DNA of 64,000 nt. It comes from Oasisia sp. SBJ-2009. Its lineage: Eukaryota > Annelida > Polychaeta > Sabellida > Siboglinidae. Below the pieces are notes generated by a model, which ran no database searches, was not told the DNA's origin, and was given only the letters and a program-made list of their open reading frames with translations. This document shows positions 47,344 to 59,500 of the stretch, one piece after another (the stretch's first letter is position 1; every line of letters begins with the position of its first letter). A program made the position numbers and the translations under genes. Where the stretch lies: the NCBI GenBank assembly GCA_964017155.1, contig OZ024862.1:46628374-46692373 (forward strand), given 5' to 3'.

Positions 47344-50300
47344 TCACGAGTTCTGCTTTGGCAGTCGATAGAAGCCGCCCGAATAGATGAGCACTTGTTC
47401 TTTGACCTTGCGATCGAGAAAGACCTTGAGGTCATCAATGGTACATTCGGAGCCAGGTCCCTGCATCGCAAACATCTTAAGCATTGAGTGAACTCGGTCC
47501 AGTGGCAGAGACTCGAGATTGGTCAGCATTCCCACCACGTACGACCAGATGACCTGAAACAGATATTAACCATAACCAACTTGGACACATTCAGGCAGAG
47601 AAAACATCAATTAATAAAGCCTAAATCCTGAGAAACCAAGCTCAGACGTGCATCAATACAGAAGGGTTAATCGACCTCGGAGTCGATAAACAATTCCAGT
47701 TTGCATCAGATTGATTGATATGCCAGGGAGGTATATGGTGGATAGGTAAGGTTGTATGATTTCAAGTTAGTATCGTTGAAGACAGCATTGGGTACGTCTT
47801 GGCCAGTATCACAGGGTTTAGTTGGATACACCTGTATTCTGTCACAATGTCGGTAAATATAAGAATGTTTTTAATTACAAGTGCACTTCATACACATAAA
47901 GATGAGTGAATAAAATAATATTAAAAATATCCTGCATGTTGGTGTACATGCAAACAAGTACATTATAGATACCTGTATAGTTACAGAGTAAACAAAGGGA
48001 GCGTTTAAAGCCTTGATCAATTGCTTCCAAACAGAATTCATATTTATCATTATAAAATTATAACTATCAAGCAGATTTGTGAACTGAATCAGTAATGAAA
48101 GATGTGTGAAACGAGCATGAAAACAGACAATATAGGTAAAGAGAAGATAGGGTCAGGGTAGAGAGGCATTAAATAGAAACTAAAGAAAGAACCAGAAGTG
48201 AGCGGATAAATGAGACATGACTACATAATAATGATATATATTTACATATATCAAAGTCCGTACACATCTGGACATTTGAAATTCAAGGCTATTCGAGACT
48301 TTTCAAGGCTATTTGAAAAAGAAATTCAAGATTGTTTTCACAACATGGTGTACTTTTAAACGCAGTAAATTAAGTTAACATTAAAAATTTTACTCAACTA
48401 AGAAAACAATGGCACCAATCACAATAAAATGCTGATTGCCCAATGTGCACATATTTTGAGTCAAAACAATATTTTATTGACCACAATTAAATTCAAGACT
48501 TTTCAAGACTACTTTGTAAAATTCAAGGATTTCAAGGCCTTGAATTTGGTCCAATCAAATTCAAGGCTTCTCAAGGACCGTACAGACCCTGATACATGTT
48601 AACCACATTTTCTACTGGCAACACTGAACCCCTGTCCCAGATGTGCCAGTGGCCGACTGGACACGGTCCACCAAACTGACACGGTCCACCGAGCCGACAC
48701 GGTGCACCGAGCCGACACGGTCCACCGAACCCACCTGCATCTCCTCCTCCTTCTGGTCCTTGCTGGAGGCCATCGCTGACTCCGCCTCGTCCTCCTCCAG
48801 GAGCAGGTCGTGACCCCCGTGACCCGGCTGCTCCTCCATGAGCAGGAAGGAGTCGGTCGACTCCTCCTTTAGCAGCCCGTGACTCTGCCAGAAGGCGATC
48901 TTACGGCGCAGGGCATGGGCGGGCATGTGAGTGACCCCACTCAACTCATCCACTGTCCAGCGCGCTGGAAGTGTGACAGCAATTAACAAGACTTAACAAG
49001 ATTGACATCAGAAGCGGGATGCTTTAGATTATATATGGACTAGGAGGCCTATAGCCTCAGTCACACTGAGGTGGCAGCACTTTTCTTTTAAGCCCCTCAA
49101 CTCTGCCTTGGGAAACTAATGCTCTGCATAAATTTGTAACCGCCAGGGCGGCCTTACCCCAAATTAGAGTAGAGACACTGATTGGCTCTCAGGCCAACGA
49201 TGAAATGAAAATTAAAATAACAATATACTTTTACAAGATAACATCCTATGAAAGGTATTCAACACTGAACTTACATTAACATAAAAATAAGTAAAAATTA
49301 AAATTTGCAGTCGTTTATAAAATAAGAATTACACCAGGATTAACCAATATCTGTGAGGTGGCAGCATTGTCTAGCCCCACACGGATAGCATACAGATTAA
49401 ATAAGGATACCTTTTTATCAAATAATGCTGTATTAGAAAAACTTCAAAATTAAACTTATATTAATTAACACAAAATAAATAGAAATACAAATTTTCAGTT
49501 GTTTATTAAAATAGAAATTACAGCAGGATTAACCAGTACCCGTGAGGTGGCAGCATTATTTAGATCACGCGGGTAATATTCAAAATCCGACAGAATCACC
49601 AGACTGTCTTCTCGCAGCCGACCAACAGTCGATTAAGCGAGACTAGGAGGCCTAAGGGTTATCATGAGTTCAACAAGAGTTTTCCACCTTTTTCTACTTT
49701 CTAATTCAACTATTGACTTGGATGATATGTCCATGGACTTAATGGGAAACTAGAGGATTAGATCCCACTTCAGTGAGTCTACAACAGGCTTTTCCATTTC
49801 TCTTTATTTTACTTCATCTGGCGTATATACCTAGCATGGTTTGGTCACTGTCATAAAATGGATTCGTTGTGTAAGTTTTGAGATCTTACGTTAAATGTAC
49901 CATTAGTCGGATATGTTGTTCACTAAGGGTATGACTGTTCTACTAACCTAACATCTGCAATGAATTTAAGCAAACATGTTTTGATGGTTTTAGTATCTAG
50001 TACACATCATCAAAACTTCACAAACCAGTCATGGTGATAGAAACCCAAACAAATAATTAAAAGTATGTCTGTTGCCAGATTATACATTTTTGTTTTGTTT
50101 TTAATTCTAGAAAAAATTGGTTGCTCCTTGCAAAATCGCATTCAATGAGCAGGAAACAATATTCTGAACTTCCACGATGACTTCAAAGTTTAAACTATAA
50201 ACAAAACATTTGCTTAGTAAACATCAAGTATTGGCATATATTACTTTGAGGGCTGCATTGTTCCAGCGATCCTGAAAATACACAAGATTCTGCAAATGTC

Positions 50301-53300
50301 TATAATACTCAACAGACAACCCTTTCCTATAACACTGAGATTACATCCTGAGCTCTGTTTCTTCGCTGTAATTCCCAGCAGCTTCCCAGACAGACATTGA
50401 CAGAGATTCTGAGAATCTCCTGCAGCATCTATCTTAATTTCATGAACCTGTGCTAATGCAAACTATCGGCTTTTCAGTTGGGACGACTAATATTGGTGTA
50501 AATAAATCTTCTTTACAAAGGCATCAGTTTGCAGGTTATCGCTATGACAACGACCTCTCACCTTTCTGCTGGAAGTGCCAGAGAATGGTGGCATGGACGG
50601 GAGACACACTCAACTTGAGGGTCTTGTCCTTCAGCTCTATCTCCAGGTTCACCAAGCCTGCAAGCAGAGTGACGCGTCAAAAGGATTTCTGTCAAAATGA
50701 CCCAATATAACTTGGCTGTAATGACTGTTAGTGGCAGATTTAAAAAATAAGCGATATTTTCATAATATTTTTACAATCTCGGCTGTATCCAATAACAGCT
50801 TACTCATGTGGCAACTAGCCCAACCAGGGCTGATGTGTCGATTCCAACAAATTAGGGCTTACTCATTTGCGATTCCCAACCCAATCAGACTTACCCATGT
50901 GCTATTTCCAACCCAACTAGACTTACCCAAATGTAGTGTCCAGCCCAACCACTTACCCATGTGCAATTTCCAACCCAACCAAACTTACCCATGTGGTATT
51001 TCCAACCCAACAAGACTTGCCCAAATGTAGTCTTCAGCCCAACCAGACTTACCCAGGTGTAGCCTCCAGCCCAACCACTTACCCATGTGCTATTTCTAAC
51101 CCAACCACTTACCCATGTGTGATTTCCACCCCAACCAGACTTACCCAAGTGTGGCTTCCAGCAGAGAGTCCTGTTGCCCTTGAGCACCTTGTACTTGTCG
51201 GTGTACGCGTCCAGACTCGTCTGCAGCTCGTCTGGCAGCGTGACCTTCTCCTCTCTGAAGGTCGGCCAGAACTGAGCGGAGAGCACCATCGCATTGACGG
51301 CGATTCCCTGCCACATCAAAACAGAGTTGACATATTGTCATTCCATCTTCCTTGGAAACTTGGCATTAACGGTTTAATGGAACAGTTCTCTCTCATTTCA
51401 CACAGAAGGGTAAATACCCTAGAGGTAGTTGAATAGGCATTTGACATAACTGCAGAAGTTTGAAGAAGTTCCTGCATATATTATTTACACAAAGATGGCA
51501 CCACCTATTATGAGGAATATCTATCGATACGTCCCACAGTGATGTAATGCCCTACCGTCCACCCTCCCTCATTGAGACAACCTCTTACTATCTTTATTCC
51601 CTCAGTGAGACAGACCCTTATCACCACTCCCTCACTGGAAAAACCCGTTCCCTTCTCCACTCCCTCACTGAGAAAACCCCTTCCCTTTGCCTCTCCCTCA
51701 CTGGAAAAACCCCTTCCCTTTGCCTCTCCCTCACTGGAAAAACCCCTTCCCTTCGCCTCTCCCTCACTGGAAAAAACCCTTCCCTTTGCCTCTCCCTCAC
51801 TGGAAAAACCCCTTCCCTTTGCCTCTCCCTCACTGGAAAAACCCGTTCCCTTCTCCACTCCCACGGAGACAATCCCTTACCTTCTCCTTGTCCTCCCCTG
51901 GCTCCTGTTCCCATTGTTCCTTGATGCGCGTGTTGAGTCTCTTCGAGTCAGCGACATCCTTCAGCATCACCTCGCACGCGTGCAGTTGTGTCTCGCCAAA
52001 GCGAAGTTTGAGCAGTTCGAGGTATCGCAGCTCACGCGCCGTGTCGTAGTTGTAGTGGGTGAGGATGCGGTCGGCCAGCAGCGTGCGGTACTCGTTCACA
52101 AACACCTCCTTGCTGCCGTAGATGTTCACCAGCATACTGATGATGTCAGCACTCCGACGGACTGATGACGCACTCTTCACTGCAAACACACAGATAGAGA
52201 CACTGATGATGCACTCTTCACTGCAAACACACAGATAGAGACACTGATGATGCACTCTTCACTGCAAACACACAGATAGAGACACTGATGATGCACTCTT
52301 CACTGCAAACACACAGATAGAGACACTGATGATGCACTCTTCACTGCAAACACACAGATAGAGACACTGATGATGCACTCTTCACTGCAAACACACAGAT
52401 AGAGACAGTGATAATCTTCTTCTTCTTATGGTTAGCTCATCAAGTTATGTTAGTCACATGTTTGTTTGTTTGAGTATTGTTGAGTTTGGTTTCCAGAGTT
52501 GTCCTTCTCTAGAATTAGTGAGTCCACTACAGGTTACACATTTACCCCCTGTGTGGGATCTTTTACTTCCCCTGGCATAGACACCAGATAGAAGGGACCA
52601 CCGGCTTTTAGTGTCTCTTTCAAAAGACACAGGCAATGTGAGGTGAACGAAATTGCCTAAGTTTCGAAATGACGGCAGACGGGATTGAACCACCGTCCCC
52701 ACGATTGACAGTCCAGCGCTCTACCTTGCTACCACCGCTCCTTATTCTTCATGGCAAAAACATGTGACGCTCTCTTCAGTACAAACATACCGATGATGTC
52801 AGCACTATGGCATATCTATGATGCACCCTTCACTACAAACTCAGTGATGGTGGCAGCACTATGGCACACAGATGATGCATTCTTTACAGCAAATACATGC
52901 ACAAACACACTGATGATGTCAGCTCTACAATGCTCTGATGATGCACTGTTAAGAGCAAACACATGCACAAATGCACATTAATGTCAAATTCAGTGAAAGC
53001 CACTGGCTATGTTTACTTGTTCAAACATATTTACTTATCTAATGGAAATGGCCTCAGTGATCTGCCACCCTGGTTTTAACTTTACACAGCTATACTGAAG
53101 ATATCAGACCATGTAAGCTCTAGAAGTGTGATTTTTTTTAGAGAAGGCAAAGTGATTCCTGTCAAGCTATTATAACCTGGTATTCTAATATCAGTATATA
53201 ATAAGATAGTTATGAAGTTCTAACAATAAAGACCACGTTATGTAGGCATTACAATACGGTGACTATAGTCAGTGTCTGCAGTAGTACTTGAGTTGTGCAC

Positions 53301-56300
53301 CAGGGGGTGCTCTAAAAATCCAGTAGTGTCAGTGTTGCTCACCAGGGATGGCGTCGACTGGGTCTGGCTGCCAGGTTTGCCAGTTGTCCGTCTGGTCATC
53401 GCTGGTGTAGCTGTCGTCCAGTAGCCCAGGCTGTGTTTTGACCAACTCATCCAGTAGTTCACTGTTACTGTCCTCAATGAGACTCGACACAATGCTACGC
53501 ACGGTGTCATCACGGTTCCTGTCATCAAAATGACTCGATAAGACACGACAGAATGACACACCATGTCATTACACAATAACACACAACATAATGACACACC
53601 ATGTCATCACAATGAGACATGACACAATGACATGTATAGTGTCATCACTGTATATGTCATATAAAATGACACAATGAAACATGACAGGCTGTGTTATCTA
53701 GGATCCTGTCATCACAATGAGACATGACACAAAAGCTTGCACTGTGTCATCACAATGACACAGTGAGACATGACATGATGACATACACAAGAGGGTGGTT
53801 TACTGGCCCAACACATAAAGCGTAAGATGGGGAGGAACTTAAATAGGAAAACTTAAAATCTAACTGTTTTTAGGCCCAAGGAGGCTTAAAAATGAGTCAA
53901 TTACATTAAAATATCTTCAGCATACTGACAGTACCCTATGAAACCTATGTGTACAATGTTAATAATGCATGTTGTATGGTTTCTGAGATCTGAGAGCTAA
54001 TGGCGGACACAAAGTGATGCCATAAGTCCACTGAACCATCGGCCCAAAGGCCTAAAAACATAACTAGATCATGTTAGATTTCTTTAGTTTGTACTGTTGG
54101 GTGAGCCGCTGACCGCAGGTACTTCCTGACGGGTTCACAGACAAGGTCAAGGAGGACGCCAGTGGGGTCAAGGACACGCAGTGCTCGGATGGCGGAGATG
54201 TAGGCGGTGAGGATGTCACATGTGTTCACTCCTACAACAGATGCCCGAGTCATGAGTCTGTCAGCAGTGATCTAGGAGGACAGTAACAAGACGTCACACC
54301 TGTTCACAAACAGACGTCAACTACTTACTCCATGATGCATGGGTTTGGTTGTTACTGAGTATCCGTGGGAGGAAACAAACGATTAGTACAACCCCCTTAT
54401 CAAGTGCTGTACACCTTTTATATATATATTAATGAGGAACCTACAGGAAACTTAGGGGCACTGATACACAACTTGGGCTTGTGACGTAATCACGTTCTTT
54501 ATGTGTGTGTGTTGTTTATTTCTTGTTTTAATTCATCTTTGAATCCTTTTACTTTTAGACTCCAACTGTTAGAAATATAAGGCATATCTACAATGTGTGT
54601 TAACAAATGCTGTGTATAATGAATGACTGAATGCAGTGTAACCAGGTAACGGGATGCTGGTAGTTGATGGGTCGAGGCCCAAGTTGCTTAACAGCGCCAC
54701 CTGGTTGATTAGTTCTGTAGGTTCCCCGTTCACAGCGACACAAACATGTGATCTCACGACTGTGCATGTCAGTTGAATCTGGTTATTGGCAGTGGGTTTT
54801 GAGGCCATGTTGGTTCACTCAACCTCCCAAGGGCCCCACAAGTATGGGTTGAGTGGGTGAAGGCTTGAAACAACATATTTCACTATGGGAGGCTTCCGGT
54901 TATTCTGGTTTCAGACTAACTTTAACAAATTTACATTTTATATACACAAAAGATTGTGCCACATTGTTACGATGTTACTCCCTGTATTAGCAATGAGAAT
55001 GATGCTATGACATGAAGCAACATACGTTTCCATGGAAATGCTATATGTCCAATCACGTGTCCTCAGAGATGGTTATCTGAGTGTAGGAGCTGTGTCATGA
55101 GGTTACCTGGATGCAGGAGGCGTGTCTCCAAGGCTGTCCTCAGGGCCTGGACCAGCATTCCTCGAAGGTTTGTCTTCTCCAGGCAACACTTGAGGTCTGT
55201 GAGAGCCGGCTCAGACTCCGGGAACTCTATGATGATGTTGAAGAGCTGCTGTATTCGTGTGCGCGCGTAGATGTCGTGTAGGAAGTGATAGAGACGGTCC
55301 TTGTAGGGGGCAACAGAGCCCACTGCCCCCTCACTCGCACCCCCGTGCCGCACTTCGCAGTACATCAGCTCCAGCCAACCAACCACCTTCGTCTCCAGCC
55401 ACTGTGAAACATAATAATATTAAATATTATATAGTGCCCAATCAATAACAAATTGCTCTCGCGTGCTTTACAAACTTATGCACATATACATAAAACAACG
55501 TACAACTGTACTAAGAAATAAATGCTTAAAATATACATAAAATAGTCACTAAAACATTTCAAAATGTCAGTAAGTAGGAAACAAATTTCTTAAAAAAAAG
55601 TATTTTATATAGTAATTTGAGCAGGATGACAAACCTAAAACAAAAACTAGTAAAACAAAATCAGCTGATAAAAAGTTGAAACTGTCCTCATAAGTGAAAT
55701 TATAAAAACTCTTATCCTAATGGAACTGTCATTGGGCTGGTGTGTGTATCTGTTTCTTACTTTATGCCTCCAACATACTTTGCATTTCATGACACACTCT
55801 CAGGGGGTATATATGACATTCTCAAGGGGCATCTATGACACACTCTCAAGGGGGCATCTATGACACTCTCAGGGGGGCATCTATGACACATTCTCAGGGG
55901 GCATCTATGACACTCTCAGGGGCATCTATGACTCTCAGGGGGCATCTATGACACACTGTCAGGGGGCATCTATGACACACTCTCAGGGGGCTTCTATGAC
56001 ACCACAAGTGATATGTAACATTATTACTTATTTATCGAACTCTTACATTTTATGAACAAAACAGTTGTGATTTCTGTCCAAGTTATGCAGATTGTTTCCA
56101 ACTGAACAGAGGAGGAACCAGATAAAAGTTGTTAGAACAGATTGCACATCAATGCAAAAAGCTTTTCAAAGTAATAATAAACTCTTTTCAAATGAATCGC
56201 CCCTGCTAATGTCTGTAGTACTTTTTGGCACAACATATCAAACCTAAACGTGAGTTCATGACAACATTCATCTTACATACTACCAAACCTTCCTTCCTGT

Positions 56301-56445
56301 AATGGGTATTGCACTAGTAATGACACTGTATTTACCTGCATATTAATCGGGTTGTGTAGGCAATTCTAAGGTGAACTGTGATATCAAAACATATATATTT
56401 TTAGGTAATTGTTTTAAAAGGCTTCCTTGTCTATTTGCTGTGTAT

Positions 56446-56535
<90 letters not shown>

Positions 56536-59500
56536 CTGTGTGTGTATGTGCACTGTACAGATGTTTAGCTATGACTTTGAGTAGGTAAATATTTGACAGT
56601 GTGTGATGTATGCATGTCTGTGCCAGTCTACATATGCCTGTGTGTGAATGCATGAAACAACAGACCTCCTCAAGAGTAAACAGGTAGGGCACTTCAAAGT
56701 TGCTCTGGCATGAGTGTTCTACGTGCTGCTTTATCCGCTGATGAATGAGGGATGTAACTGGTTCACCAGACAGCCAGGCCAACAAGCCCAGTTCCTTCCT
56801 GAAATAACCAACACATCCATGTAACAGGTTTGCCAGACAGCCAGGCCAATAAACCCAGTTCCTTCCTGAAATAACCAACACATCCATGTAACAGGTTTGC
56901 CAGACAGCCAGGCCAATAAACCCAGTTCCTTCCTGAAATAACCAACACATCCATGTAACAGGTTTGCCAGACAGCCAGGCCAATAAACCCAGTTCCTTCC
57001 TGAAATAAACAACACATCCAAGGAACTTGTTCGCCAGACAGCCAGGCCAATAAACCCAGTTCCTTCCTGAAATAACCAACACATCCATGTAACAGGTTTG
57101 CCAGACAGCCAAGCCAATAAACCCAGTTCCTCCCTAAAATAAACAACACATCCACGTAACATGTTCACCAGAAAGCCAAGCCAGGCCAATAAGCCCAGTT
57201 CCATCCTGAAGCAGATATCTTTTTGCAAAGCCTTCAATTGTAACCATTTGACTTTAAAACGATCTTCTAACAATACTTCTGTGCTATCAAGTAATTGTGT
57301 AGATTTATAACAGATTCCTTTCAGAAATGTTTCTGTAGATTTAAGAGAAATGGATGTGTTCCATTATATAATATGGCAGGCACTAGGCAGTAAGTAGTGA
57401 GTGGAACCTACAGCTGGGAGTTGACTTGTTGGAAGACGGTGAGAGTCTCGTCACAAGAACATGAGTCCTTCTCATTGTCACAACCGTCACATCTGGGTGG
57501 AGTGTCATCGTCACATTCGTTTTCTGATTCATCAAGATCTGAAATTTTGTTGTTACCGATACAGGTTTTCAGTTACACAAATACCTGAATGCTTTCAAAT
57601 TAGTAGACATTAACGATGGTCCAGTGTCTTTTCTGAAGTTGTTTCTGACTGACCCGATGGACTAGTTACTGGTATCAATTGGATTTACTACCATCTTGTT
57701 TTGGTAACCCCATCATTCTTAACAAATTTGGACAACACCAAAGCCTAATCTTTTCATTTGATATTTTCATAAATCTTAATTTAGCTTACTTTTTTAACTT
57801 AAACAATTGAATTCAAAATTCAGCCATGCCATTGCAGTGTCATACGTACATGTTTTTCATGCATTGCCAAAATTATATTTTTTATTCACCCATGGGACTA
57901 GTTAATGGAGGGGTCATTAATTATTCAAAGTTTGTTTTTTATACAAAATTTGGGCCACAGTAACCTTTTTGGAGCAATCCAGAATTTTTTTTAATGGGCC
58001 TGTGGGTGCAAGACTTAATGTGAGGGCCTGTTTAGGTTACTGAATTCAGTCACAGTAACTAAAACAATGCATACAACCTTGTAACTCAACATGTCTATTA
58101 CTGCATTACAGGAAGGCAGGATACATGAATATATGCCATGATTCATTATTGAAAGACATGAATTCAATTAATTCCATAGGAAAGACACAGTTAGCAAAAT
58201 AATCTATCATACATATCAACACAGTAAACCAAGTCTTACAATGACCATAGTTTATTTTACTTCCTTAATTAGCTTTAGTTTACTTCCTTAATTAGTTATA
58301 TTCAGCATTACAAACAAATGACAAACCAACCTGCTGTTCCCTTCCGGCTTTCATTGAAAGCCTTGAATGCTTGAAAATAGAAATGATACATTGCATCCTG
58401 GAAATGTTTGCGGGTGCAAGAAAATATAATAGCTTTAAAAAGCATCTGTAGGCGACTGGTGAGTGCTTCTCGATATACAGCGTGGTCGAACATTGGCTCT
58501 GACACATAACTCTGGACAGTGGTGAGTCGTTCCAGGCTCAGCCAGTAGGTGGACAGACTGTGATGCAATTCATCGATACTCCAGTGAACTTCTTTGAACA
58601 TGTCAGTCTCACACAGTGCCGACTTGAAGTGGCTCCAGAACTGTGGCGCCACCTGGCTGTGAAGTTGTTGCTGTGACACGCAGAAGAACCATTCCACGAC
58701 AATGTGCACCACGTCGTGTTCTTGCAACACACTGACTGCACGGCGAAGATCATTTTCTGGTGGCAACTTCTGGAAAATATGATTGTGTTATGATCACTGT
58801 ACAATTGTATGCACTGTTTTGTTAACAATGCTGTTCCAAATCAAAAATAGAGGATCTATTTGTTTTTAGATGGCAATGTTCGTACACAAGTTTTATGGTC
58901 CTTTCTCATGAAAATAATATTTCAAAAACAAATGTTTTTTGTATGGTTCTTTTGTTAAGTCTAGAACTTTCAAAATCATATGTATATACATATAACACAG
59001 GAAGCAGCAAAGCTTTTATTGTACTATGCTAATAATATACCTGCCAAATTTCAACCCTCCCATATTTTACAGGATTTGTTGTGGAACTCCCATTTCTTTC
59101 CTGTTTGCCTGCCATGTCTTTCTGCCTGTATTTTCAGCAAGTTGAAGTTAGGCATGCATAGGAAGCAGATCATTTTCCAGATTTAATGTAAATATTTAGG
59201 TGCAGCACTGCAGCTGCAGTTTTTCTGAGCCTCATCATCAGGCTCATGGGGGACAGTTGTCTCAAGAGGGTTGCATACGGAGGTTTTGGGCAGGGGGGGG
59301 ATACATTTGAAGGTTTTTTTTAGTGAGCATGACTTTTCGTGGATTTTGAAATGGAATAGCTGGCAGGAGACTGATACTGGCATAATATCTAGATTAAGAT
59401 ATATTTTTAGATCCGTATATCTTTATGCATTTTGACATTCATCAGCCTCGCACAATCAATAGAATAACGATGACGTATGATGACATCCTATCTACTGAAA

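Noticed and set aside
51508..52165. Plus and minus ORFs of 97-197 aa with Ser/Pro or Gly/Arg repeats
   Set aside because: Readings of the 33-bp minisatellite fused to antisense or sense exon 8.
55424..55490. Another possible SINE tail
   Set aside because: Only a loose match to a TGTAAAGCAC...ATATAAT tail; boundaries could not be set.
56414..57273. Three long minus-strand ORFs of 130-232 aa
   Set aside because: They are frame-shifted readings of the 67-bp junction array plus exon 4, not separate proteins.
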